Below are positions 1-6,418 of a DNA stretch of 8,293 nucleotides, piece after piece; the stretch's first letter is position 1, and every line of letters begins with the position of its first letter. The stretch covers positions 1 through 8,293 of the forward strand of contig CANQEF010000047.1 of NCBI GenBank assembly GCA_947594675.1, in the 5' to 3' direction. The notes under the pieces were generated by a model that saw only the letters and a list, made by a program, of their open reading frames with translations, did not search any database and was not told where the DNA came from. Origin of the DNA: an uncultured Bacilli bacterium. Lineage in GTDB: Bacteria; Bacillota_I; Bacilli_A; RF39; UBA660. Both the position numbers and the translations under genes were made by a program.

Positions 1-344
1 ATACGATGAATTTTGTAAAAAGTGATGTCTGCACGATTTGTATGGGCATAGCAGCTAGTATGGCAGCTTTTCTTTTAGCAAGTGGACAAAAAGGAAAAAG
101 GTTTATTTTGCCAAATGCTGATGTTATGATTCATCAACCTTTAGGTGGAGCCCAGGGGCAAGCTACAGATATTAGGATTGCATCAGAAAGAATTAACAAT
201 TTAAAGATGCGTCTTAATAAAATTCTTGCTAAAAATACAAAACAAAATTTAAAGAAGATTGAAAATGATACAGAAAGAGATAATTATTTAGATGCTTACG
301 AGGCTCTTAGTTATGGGCTTGTTGATAAAGTAATAGAAAATTAA
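1..344 (+). CDS. clpP: ATP-dependent Clp protease proteolytic subunit ClpP (5' truncated by window edge)
   Basis: Serine peptidase subunit that forms the double-heptamer chamber degrading proteins fed in by Clp ATPases such as ClpX or ClpC in the cytoplasm. The reading frame enters from the left edge: the codon before the first ATG (position 6) is ACG, preceded by a partial codon, matching the family's Asp-Thr-Met-Asn-Phe, so that ATG is internal. Counting from this Met, the catalytic triad is visible: Ser18 in [11 protein letters not shown], His43 in [12 protein letters not shown], and Asp92 in TERDN. The Ser-His and His-Asp spacings (25 and 49) equal those of E. coli and B. subtilis ClpP. 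About 80 N-terminal residues, including the ATPase-docking N-terminal loops, lie outside the window. The tail after the YGLVDKV motif is short (VIEN), giving an estimated full length near 192 residues against about 197 in Bacillus. The residue after the catalytic Ser-Met is Ala instead of the commoner Gly. It is the only plus-strand gene here and converges on whiA. Confidence 0.97.
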   Translation, partial: TMNFVKSDVCTICMGIAASMAAFLLASGQKGKRFILPNADVMIHQPLGGAQGQATDIRIASERINNLKMRLNKILAKNTKQNLKKIENDTERDNYLDAYEALSYGLVDKVIEN

Positions 345-350
345 ATATTT

Positions 351-1286
351 CTAATGATTTTCTTGTTGTAGTTGAGTAGCTAATTCTTTAATTTTTCTTA
401 AGCGATGATTTAAACCTGACTTGGTTATTTTTGTTCCTGTTTCCATTGATATAATTTCAGCTAATTCTTTTAGAGATGATTCAGGATATTTTTTACGATA
501 TTCTAAAGTTTCTTTTGTTTTTTCATCCAATAAATTAATACTATCAGTATCTTCTATGATTTGAATTTGTTCTAATTGCAAAGTGGATGTTTGAATAATA
601 CGATCTATATTTGCTTGCTCACAATTATTAAGACGATTAGTATTATTTTTTTGTTCATGATAAATTCTAATATTTTCAAAATACATTACAGCTTTATTGG
701 CACCTAATATTTTTAGATAATCGCTTATTTTTTCGGACTCTTTAATATATATCATATATCCTTTATCACGATTTAAAATTTTAGCATTTAAATCAAATAG
801 ATTAAGCATTTTTTGAATAAAAACTGCCTCCGTAGGATTATTTATTAGTAATTCCATGTGATATTGAGATGTTTTAGGATCATTTATACTTCCTACAGCT
901 AGGAAGACACCTCTTAAATAAGCTCTTATTTCTTCATTGGCTCCAACTATGTAGTTTGGTGGTGACTGTAATATTTGATTATTTTCATCAAAGTATCCTA
1001 AATCTTTTAAAATATAAGGATTAATATTTTCTAATGATATGCAGAATAATTCTTTTTTACTAAAGTTAAGATTAGATATGATTTTTTCTTGTAGTTTTAT
1101 TTGATATAAGTCTTTAAAAAATTCTTTTAGGCGATTAATTGTAATTTTATTTTCAGAAGTTAAGCAAAGAATTCCATCAATGTAATTAGCATTATTTCTT
1201 AAAAATCCAGATATTTCTGCTATACTTTCTGATTTAGAATTATTTAAGGAAGATATTTCTTCTTTTATTGTAGTTGTGTATGACAT
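351..1286 (-). CDS. whiA: WhiA, LAGLIDADG-derived DNA-binding protein
   Basis: WhiA is a DNA-binding protein built from a degenerate homing-endonuclease (LAGLIDADG) fold joined to a C-terminal helix-turn-helix. It controls sporulation genes in Streptomyces. In Bacillus it is nucleoid-associated and influences cell division and chromosome segregation. Length is 311 residues against about 316 in B. subtilis. Visible family marks are the degenerate LAGLIDADG helix RAYLRGVFLAVGSINDP (about 121-137), where the catalytic acidic residue is lost as usual; a second core segment near 176-198; the family block NRLNNCEQAN (217-226) before the linker; and the HTH region SLKELAEI ... KSGLNHRLRKI (about 271-299). 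The ATG gives the canonical start Met-Ser-Tyr and is preceded by GAGGA at 1291-1295. The start lies inside the end of glmR (22-nt overlap), so translation is probably coupled. It ends with TAG, 6 bp from the convergent clpP stop. Confidence 0.95.
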   Translation of the reverse strand: MSYTTTIKEEISSLNNSKSESIAEISGFLRNNANYIDGILCLTSENKITINRLKEFFKDLYQIKLQEKIISNLNFSKKELFCISLENINPYILKDLGYFDENNQILQSPPNYIVGANEEIRAYLRGVFLAVGSINDPKTSQYHMELLINNPTEAVFIQKMLNLFDLNAKILNRDKGYMIYIKESEKISDYLKILGANKAVMYFENIRIYHEQKNNTNRLNNCEQANIDRIIQTSTLQLEQIQIIEDTDSINLLDEKTKETLEYRKKYPESSLKELAEIISMETGTKITKSGLNHRLRKIKELATQLQQENH

Positions 1287-2239
1287 GTTTTCCTCATTAG
1301 GTATGAGAAGATTAGAGAAGATAAACGTAAGCTATCATGTCTAATACGATTATCTTCTATAATAAGGAGATCATCTTCTATTAACTCTATGTTCATTTTT
1401 TCTAATTCATCATAATCAATTATTACAGGATCTTTTTGTTCTTTAGTTTCATATTTTTCAGCAATGTTTTTATCAATTTTACTGTTAGATGCTACTACAA
1501 CATCTATTTTTTTGCTGTCTAGGTATTTATTAATTAGTTTTACATGATCGCTTACTGTAAAATTATCTGTTTCGCCTGGCTGGGTAACGGCATTGCAAAT
1601 ATACATTAATGGTGTATCAATTCTATTTAAAACTTCTTTTACTTCTTTACAAATAATATTTGGCAAGATACTTGTATATAGACTTCCCATACTAAAGATA
1701 ATTAAATCTGCCTGTTCTAAAGCTTTGATAACTTCTTTTAAAACTTTTGGCTCATTTTTGTAATAAATTTTTTCTAATTGACAATTGGCTTTTGTTATTT
1801 GTTCTTCGCCTTCAATTATATTTCCTTGGCTATCTATACCAACTAATGTTAAATCTGAATCTTCAGATATAGGTAAAACAGTATGACGAACATCAAGTAA
1901 TTTACTTAGACTTTTAATTGATTCTTTTAAAGAACCTGTTATATCTAGCATAGCTGTTAAAATTAGATTTCCAAGAGCGTGTCCATCAAGATCACTTGAA
2001 GTATTAAAACGATATGACATCATTTTTTTTATGGGATCATCTATTTGCGATAAATTAGTGATTACCTTTCTTATATCACCAACTGCTGGTGTATGGAATT
2101 CTTCTCTTAATTTACCAGTTGAACGGCCATTATCAGATACCGTTATAACTGCTGTTATATCAACAGGAAAATCTTTCAATCCTTTTAAAAGATAAGATAT
2201 TCCAGTACCTCCACCTAATACTACAACTTTTTTATACAT
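1265..2239 (-). CDS. glmR: GlmR (YvcK), UDP-sugar-binding regulator of cell-wall precursor synthesis, CofD/UPF0052 family
   Basis: Homologue of B. subtilis YvcK/GlmR, which binds UDP-GlcNAc and stimulates the glucosamine-6-phosphate synthase GlmS, steering carbon into peptidoglycan precursors. It belongs to the CofD-like UPF0052 fold. The 324 residues match the family length. Visible landmarks are the N-terminal Gly-rich loop VVVLGGGTG (5-13), the loop SDNGRSTGKLR (35-45), VGDIRKVI (53-60), GHALGN (86-91), MGSLYTSILPN (184-194) and the nearly invariant TQPGET (219-224), followed by IRHDS near 299-303. Two conserved loops depart from Bacillus: the usual DDGGSSG is DNGRSTG (Arg39 for Gly), and the usual GPGS is SMGS. 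The start follows an excellent AGGAGG. The last seven residues are encoded by DNA that also carries the whiA start. rapZ (yvcJ), usually immediately upstream, is absent; lgt stands there instead. Confidence 0.94.
   Translation of the reverse strand: MYKKVVVLGGGTGISYLLKGLKDFPVDITAVITVSDNGRSTGKLREEFHTPAVGDIRKVITNLSQIDDPIKKMMSYRFNTSSDLDGHALGNLILTAMLDITGSLKESIKSLSKLLDVRHTVLPISEDSDLTLVGIDSQGNIIEGEEQITKANCQLEKIYYKNEPKVLKEVIKALEQADLIIFSMGSLYTSILPNIICKEVKEVLNRIDTPLMYICNAVTQPGETDNFTVSDHVKLINKYLDSKKIDVVVASNSKIDKNIAEKYETKEQKDPVIIDYDELEKMNIELIEDDLLIIEDNRIRHDSLRLSSLIFSYLMRKTCHTQLQ
1291..1295 (-). promoter_or_regulatory. Ribosome binding site of whiA inside the glmR coding region (GAGGA)
   Basis: GAGGA stands 4 nt before the whiA ATG and lies within the last codons of glmR, since the two genes overlap by 22 nt. 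The spacing is a little short, which fits a site used mainly by ribosomes already translating glmR. Confidence 0.65.
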
Positions 2240-2244
2240 AAATT

Positions 2245-2251
2245 CCTCCTA
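2245..2251 (-). promoter_or_regulatory. Ribosome binding site of glmR fused to the lgt stop codon (TAGGAGG)
   Basis: The lgt stop TAG (2249-2251) begins the strong Shine-Dalgarno TAGGAGG, and exactly 9 nt separate the stop from the glmR ATG. The layout is the same as at the uvrA/PF04020 junction and points to coupled translation. Confidence 0.85.
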
Positions 2252-3067
2252 GTTTTTTAATTTTTTTAAGTAAATGTCGGTTTTTTGATAATTATGTTTT
2301 TCTTTTGAAAGCATATTTTTAAGTGCTAAAAACAAACCAACTATAATAAATAGACTTGATACTAGCATTGCTATTTTAATTTTCCCTAGCATAAGAGAAT
2401 CGGATCTAAAATATTCGATAATTAAGCGTGTAAGACCATACCATATTAAATAGAAAGCTGTTAAATCTTTTACTTGTAATCTTTTATATAATTTTCTAAC
2501 TAAAAGCATAATAATAAATCCTATCGTACAACTTAATGATTCATATAAGAATGTGGGTTGACGATATTTTCCTAAGATGTACATATTGTTAATGATAAAC
2601 TGAGGTATATGAAGAAAGCTTAAGTTTTCATAAGTTGTAATTTTTCCATAAGCTTCTTGATTAAAAAAATTACCCCATCTACCAATTGCTTGACCAATTA
2701 TAAGGCCAAGTACTATTATATCTACTAATTTATATATATTGATATTATGCTTTCTACAATAATAAATGAGAAAAAAAAGAGCTGCTACAATACCACCATG
2801 AATTGCTAGTCCACCTTCCCAAACAGCAAATATTTTTAAGGGATTAGACAAATAGTAAGACAAGTTAAAGATAACATAATAAAGTCGTGCTCCCAGTAAA
2901 GAAAATATTACAATATAAAATATCAAATTTGTAATTAATTCTTCGCTTAATTTTTGTTTTTTAGCCTCAAAGTAAAATATACTTGAGCCAATTAAAAAAC
3001 CAAGAAAAATAAAAATAGAATACCAATATATTTGGATAAACCCTAAATCGAGAGCTATTTTGTCCAT
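2249..3067 (-). CDS. lgt: Lgt, prolipoprotein diacylglyceryl transferase
   Basis: Integral membrane enzyme that transfers diacylglycerol from phosphatidylglycerol to the lipobox cysteine of prolipoproteins, the first step of lipoprotein maturation before LspA cleavage. The 272 residues are normal for the Firmicute family. Several hydrophobic helices are evident, beginning near residue 14 and ending near residue 250. Conserved features are LAIHGG (88-92, His90), the Lgt signature GQAIGRWGNFFNQEAYG (125-141) with Arg130, Asn133, Asn136 and Glu138, QPTFLYES (170-177) and YGLTRLIIEYFRSDS (210-224). The last segment supplies the second conserved arginine region (Arg214/Arg221); which of the two matches the essential E. 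coli Arg239 I cannot settle by eye. The chosen ATG overlaps the end of the upstream membrane-protein gene by 13 nt and has AAGAAGGT 7 nt upstream. A Lys/Asn-rich tail of about 20 residues follows the last helix. In many Firmicutes hprK lies directly upstream of lgt; here it does not. Confidence 0.97.
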   Translation of the reverse strand: MDKIALDLGFIQIYWYSIFIFLGFLIGSSIFYFEAKKQKLSEELITNLIFYIVIFSLLGARLYYVIFNLSYYLSNPLKIFAVWEGGLAIHGGIVAALFFLIYYCRKHNINIYKLVDIIVLGLIIGQAIGRWGNFFNQEAYGKITTYENLSFLHIPQFIINNMYILGKYRQPTFLYESLSCTIGFIIMLLVRKLYKRLQVKDLTAFYLIWYGLTRLIIEYFRSDSLMLGKIKIAMLVSSLFIIVGLFLALKNMLSKEKHNYQKTDIYLKKLKN

Positions 3068-3483
3068 GTTCTTACCTTCTTAATAATTTTTTTTAAAATT
3101 TCTTCCATAATAAAATTGGTTATCGATAGAAGAATAGCTACAAAGAAAATAATATATAAATTCTTTGTTTGAAAATGGCTAGCTAAAAGCCAATCAGCTA
3201 GTTTCAATATAAATACATTTATACAAGGATAAAATAAGCCAAGAGTTATACCTGTAATTGGTATAGTAAGTGTTACTAGGATAGGCTTTACTGTTTTATT
3301 TAAAATATAAATAACTAAAATGATAATAAATGACCATAAAAAGAGATGATTATTATCTATATAAATACTATCAAAAAAGCTAGTTACTAAAATAAATACT
3401 AAGGTGTAGCCTAACATGTATAGTAACCAGTCTATTAAATTAATCAATCTTTCTTTATTTTTTTCATTTATTTTTAATTGCAT
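3055..3483 (-). CDS. Small four-helix membrane protein, PF04020 (YvlD-like, 'phage holin family 4') type
   Basis: A 142-residue, very hydrophobic protein with four likely membrane segments (about 16-37, 46-62, 69-98 as a long or paired stretch, and 108-128). It has a charged N-terminus of about 13 residues and a strongly basic C-terminus (KKIIKKVR). The segment NKTVKPILVTLTIPITGITLGLF (62-84, quoted here in part: NKTVKPILVTLTIPI, then TGITLGLF) and the later ILLSITNFI match the pattern I recall for PF04020, whose members include B. subtilis YvlD. The 'holin' label is by family name only: there is no endolysin or phage gene nearby, and the molecular function is not established. The gene is fitted between uvrA (9-nt gap, TAG stop inside its Shine-Dalgarno) and lgt (13-nt overlap), so it is surely expressed with them. 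My memory of Lactobacillales is that YvlD-like genes often sit beside hprK and lgt, which would make this a conserved neighbour. Family assignment is likely; function is unknown. Confidence 0.8.
   Translation of the reverse strand: MQLKINEKNKERLINLIDWLLYMLGYTLVFILVTSFFDSIYIDNNHLFLWSFIIILVIYILNKTVKPILVTLTIPITGITLGLFYPCINVFILKLADWLLASHFQTKNLYIIFFVAILLSITNFIMEEILKKIIKKVRTWTK
3074..3081 (-). promoter_or_regulatory. Ribosome binding site of lgt (AAGAAGGT)
   Basis: AAGAAGGT lies about 7 nt upstream of the lgt ATG, inside the last codons of the PF04020 gene. It is one mismatch from AAGGAGGT. It supports the ATG at 3065-3067, which overlaps the upstream gene as ATGGACAAAATAG. Confidence 0.7.
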
Positions 3484-3489
3484 TTTGTA

Positions 3490-3495
3490 CTCCTA
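3490..3495 (-). promoter_or_regulatory. Ribosome binding site of the PF04020 gene fused to the uvrA stop codon (TAGGAG)
   Basis: The uvrA stop TAG (3493-3495) is the first half of TAGGAG, which serves as the Shine-Dalgarno of the next gene. Exactly 9 nt separate the TAG from the ATG at 3483. A ribosome terminating on uvrA covers the binding site, which favours translational coupling and fixes the choice of start codon. Confidence 0.8.
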
Positions 3496-6306
3496 TAGTA
3501 GTTTTTTTAAAAATTGACCAGTATATGACTCTTTTACTTTAGCTATTTCTTCTGGGGTTCCCTTGGCAACAACTTGTCCACCTGCTGAACCGCCTTCTGG
3601 TCCTAAATCAATTATATAATCAGCTACTTTTATAACATCTAGGTTGTGTTCTATTATTACTACTGTATCTTTATTATCTACTATTTTTTGTAAAATTGCA
3701 AGTAGCCGTTTAATATCATCAGTATGAAGACCAGTTGTTGGTTCATCTAGTACGAAGAGTGTTTTACCAGTTGCTTTTTTCTGAAGTTCTTTGGCTAATT
3801 TTACTCTTTCCGCTTCTCCTCCTGATAAAGTAGGGGCACTTTGACCAAGTTTTATATAGCCTAGGCCAACGTCTTCTAATACTTGAAGTTTGTGTTTTAT
3901 TTTAGGAACGTTTTCAAAGAATTTGATAGCTTCACTGACACGCATATCTAAAACTTCAGCAATGTTCTTACCTTTATATTTTATGTTTAATGTTTCTCCA
4001 TTATATCTAGTTCCATGACAAACTTCGCAAGGTACATATACATCAGGTAAAAAATGCATTTCTATCTTTTTTACACCATCGCCTCGGCAAGCTTCACAGC
4101 GACCTCCTTTAACATTAAAAGAAAAACGATTTTTTTCAAAGCCATACATTTTTGCTTCTTTTGTAGTAGTAAATATTGCCCTAATATCGTCAAAAACACC
4201 AGTGTAAGTTGCAGGATTAGAACGAGGGGTTCTTCCAATAGGATTTTGAGATATTGCTACTAATTTGTCTAGATTTTCTATGCCTAAAATTTTATCATGG
4301 TTACCCGGTTTATTTTTACTATTATATAATTTATTTGAAACAGCTTTACATAAAATCTCATTTATAAGAGTACTTTTACCACTGCCTGAAACACCTGTTA
4401 TACAAGTAAATGTACCAAGTGGAATGTCTACGTCAATATTTTTGAGATTATGTTCCTTAGCTCCTTTTATTTTTAGAAATTTTTTATTACCTTTTCTTCT
4501 ATTTTTTGGCACTTCAATACATTTTTTACCACTCAAATATTGTCCTGTTATACTATTTTCATTAGCCATTACTTCTTGGGGAGTACCAAAAGCAACAACT
4601 TCACCACCGGCATCACCTGCTCCTGGACCGATATCAACAAGATAATCACTTGCTAGCATAGTATCTGTATCATGCTCTACAACAACCAAGGTATTTCCTA
4701 AATCTCTCATTTCTTGAAGAGACTTGATTAGTTTTTCATTATCTCTTTGGTGTAGACCAATACTTGGTTCATCTAGTACATATAAGACACCTGATAGTCT
4801 TGAACCAATTTGAGTTGCTAAACGTATACGTTGTGCTTCTCCTCCTGATAAAGTACCAGCAGCTCTACTTAATGTTAAATATTCTAGACCAACATTTTTT
4901 AAGAACATAAGACGGTCATTAATTTCTTTTAATATTAATTTTGCTATTTCTTGCTGTTCTTCAGATAATTTTAAATTATTAAAGAAAGGTATTAATTCTT
5001 TAATACTTAGCTCTGTTACTTCAAAAATATTTTTTCCGCCTAATTTTACAGATAAAACATTGTCATTTAAACGAGCGCCATGACAAGTATCACATGTATG
5101 TTCAATCATATAGTGTTCTAGCCATTCTCTAATCCAAGTTGATGATGTTTCTAGATATCTTCTTTCTAAATTATTTATAATTCCTTCATAATAGTCCTTA
5201 GAATTATATTTATTACCACTTTTTGAGCTATATTGAAAATGAATTATTTCATCTGAACCATATAAAATTGTTTCTTGTTCTTTTGGTTTTAATTTTTTCC
5301 ATGGCTTATTTAAATCTATTTTATAGTGTTTGCAAACACAAGATAATTTTTTAAAATCAATACCCTCTTCATCATCTGTTAAAGTCTTTATACAACCTTC
5401 TTTGATGGATAAATCTTGATTTGGAATAAGTAAATCCTTATCTATTTGAAGTTTCATTCCTAAACCTTTACATTCTGGACAAGCTCCATATGGGGCATTA
5501 AAACTAAAAAGACGTGGCTCTAATTCTGGTAAAGAAAATTCGCAATAAGGACATGCAAAGCTTTCAGACATAACAATTTCTTTTTTATTATCTCCTAATA
5601 TTTCAATTACTACTTTACCATTTGAAAGTTTGGTAGCATTTTCAATGGCTTCAAATAGACGACTTCTAGAATCTTCTTTTAAAACAATTCGATCAATAAC
5701 AACATCTATTTTATCTTTTTTGTTTTTTTCTAAGTTTATTTGTTCACTTAAATCATAGATTTCACCATTAACACGGACACGGATATATCCTTCTTTTCGC
5801 AAATTTTCTAAAATATCTTTATGAGTACCTTTTTCACCATGAACAACCGGTGAGTAAATTATCATTTTAGTTCCAAGCGGATATTCCATAATCTTATTAG
5901 TCATTTCTTCTACACTTTGACTGGTTATAGGAATATTGTGATGTGGACAATAAGGCACGCCGATACGGGCAAAAATTAAACGCAAATAATCGTATATTTC
6001 AGTAACAGTTCCAACTGTAGAACGAGGATTATTATTAGTAGTTTTTTGATCTATACTGATAGCTGGTGATAGTCCTTCAATACTATCAACATCTGGTTTT
6101 TCAGACCCACCTAAAAATTGTCTTGCATAAGCTGATAGGCTTTCAACATATCTTCTTTGTCCTTCAGCATAAATTGTATCAAAAGCTAAAGAGCTCTTAC
6201 CACTACCTGAAAGTCCTGTCATTACAATAAGCTTATTTTTAGGAAGTGTTATATTAATATTTTTTAAATTATTTTCTCTTGCTCCTTTTATTACTATTTC
6301 ATCCAT
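3493..6306 (-). CDS. uvrA: UvrA, excinuclease ABC subunit A (damage-sensing ATPase)
   Basis: UvrA dimerises, scans DNA for bulky lesions and loads UvrB in nucleotide excision repair. The 937 residues are close to the usual 940-955; the shortfall is at the C-terminus, which ends soon after TGQFLKKLL. Both ABC halves are intact. Half one has Walker A GLSGSGKSS (31-39), signature LSGGEAQR (486-493) and Walker B VLYVLDEPSIGLHQR (about 507-521). Half two has Walker A GVSGSGKST (638-646), signature LSGGEAER (827-834) and Walker B LFVLDEPTTGLH. Zinc ligands are visible as C252/C255/C276/C279 and C737/C740/C760/C763, and CDTC occurs at 405-408. The UvrB-binding and insertion region lies about 120-250. 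Oddities are Glu833 in place of the usual signature Gln and Ser686 where an Asp is common before QNPIGRTPRSNPATY. The start MDEIVIKGARENNLKNI is canonical, with AAAGGTGA upstream. It follows uvrB after 112 bp and leads tightly into the PF04020 gene. Confidence 0.98.
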   Translation of the reverse strand: MDEIVIKGARENNLKNINITLPKNKLIVMTGLSGSGKSSLAFDTIYAEGQRRYVESLSAYARQFLGGSEKPDVDSIEGLSPAISIDQKTTNNNPRSTVGTVTEIYDYLRLIFARIGVPYCPHHNIPITSQSVEEMTNKIMEYPLGTKMIIYSPVVHGEKGTHKDILENLRKEGYIRVRVNGEIYDLSEQINLEKNKKDKIDVVIDRIVLKEDSRSRLFEAIENATKLSNGKVVIEILGDNKKEIVMSESFACPYCEFSLPELEPRLFSFNAPYGACPECKGLGMKLQIDKDLLIPNQDLSIKEGCIKTLTDDEEGIDFKKLSCVCKHYKIDLNKPWKKLKPKEQETILYGSDEIIHFQYSSKSGNKYNSKDYYEGIINNLERRYLETSSTWIREWLEHYMIEHTCDTCHGARLNDNVLSVKLGGKNIFEVTELSIKELIPFFNNLKLSEEQQEIAKLILKEINDRLMFLKNVGLEYLTLSRAAGTLSGGEAQRIRLATQIGSRLSGVLYVLDEPSIGLHQRDNEKLIKSLQEMRDLGNTLVVVEHDTDTMLASDYLVDIGPGAGDAGGEVVAFGTPQEVMANENSITGQYLSGKKCIEVPKNRRKGNKKFLKIKGAKEHNLKNIDVDIPLGTFTCITGVSGSGKSTLINEILCKAVSNKLYNSKNKPGNHDKILGIENLDKLVAISQNPIGRTPRSNPATYTGVFDDIRAIFTTTKEAKMYGFEKNRFSFNVKGGRCEACRGDGVKKIEMHFLPDVYVPCEVCHGTRYNGETLNIKYKGKNIAEVLDMRVSEAIKFFENVPKIKHKLQVLEDVGLGYIKLGQSAPTLSGGEAERVKLAKELQKKATGKTLFVLDEPTTGLHTDDIKRLLAILQKIVDNKDTVVIIEHNLDVIKVADYIIDLGPEGGSAGGQVVAKGTPEEIAKVKESYTGQFLKKLL

Positions 6307-6312
6307 TTAAAA

Positions 6313-6320
6313 TCACCTTT
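6313..6320 (-). promoter_or_regulatory. Ribosome binding site of uvrA (AAAGGTGA)
   Basis: AAAGGTGA, 6 nt before the ATG, pairs with the GGUGA part of the anti-Shine-Dalgarno region and supports the canonical MDEIVIKGAR start. It is not overlapped by an upstream gene, unlike the other binding sites of the operon. Confidence 0.8.
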
Positions 6321-6324
6321 TTTT

Positions 6325-6330
6325 ATTATA
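6325..6330 (-). promoter_or_regulatory. Candidate -10 element (TATAAT) upstream of uvrA
   Basis: A perfect TATAAT lies on the minus strand, 18 nt before the uvrA start codon, in the 112-bp uvrB-uvrA gap (6307-6418). No good -35 hexamer is seen 16-18 nt further upstream (the 17-nt position reads GATACG), and there is no extended TGn. A start site 6-7 nt downstream would fall at the Shine-Dalgarno itself, leaving a leader of only about a dozen bases. In DNA this AT-rich the hexamer may be chance, so transcription from uvrB into uvrA remains at least as likely. The rest of the gap shows no GC-containing hairpin followed by a U-run and no LexA/DinR-like CGAAC-N4-GTTCG box. Confidence 0.3.
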
Positions 6331-6418
6331 CTACAATTTTTAAATTACGTATCTGTTATTTATTATGCTTAATTTTATTTAGATTATAGATTGTTTCTTG
6401 AAATTATTAATTTTTATC

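Noticed and set aside
6..8. ATG as the possible start of clpP
   Set aside because: It is the internal Met of the family's Asp-Thr-Met-Asn-Phe segment, and the frame is open to the left edge. The N-terminal third is outside the window, so there is no sign of a truncated gene.
3055..3483. A prophage holin, implying a mobile element
   Set aside because: No endolysin, integrase, attachment repeats or other phage genes are present, and the gene is embedded in a housekeeping operon. PF04020 membership does not by itself mean phage origin.
4054..4645. Plus-strand open frames of 69 and 126 codons opposite uvrA
   Set aside because: They lie antisense to the strongly conserved UvrA Walker A and zinc regions, lack a convincing ribosome binding site and resemble no known family, so they are shadows of the real gene.
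6401..6413. AT-only palindrome AAATTATTAATTT after uvrB as a terminator
   Set aside because: Its arms have no G or C, leave almost no loop, and are not followed by a proper U-run on the minus strand. Such palindromes are expected by chance in this composition.
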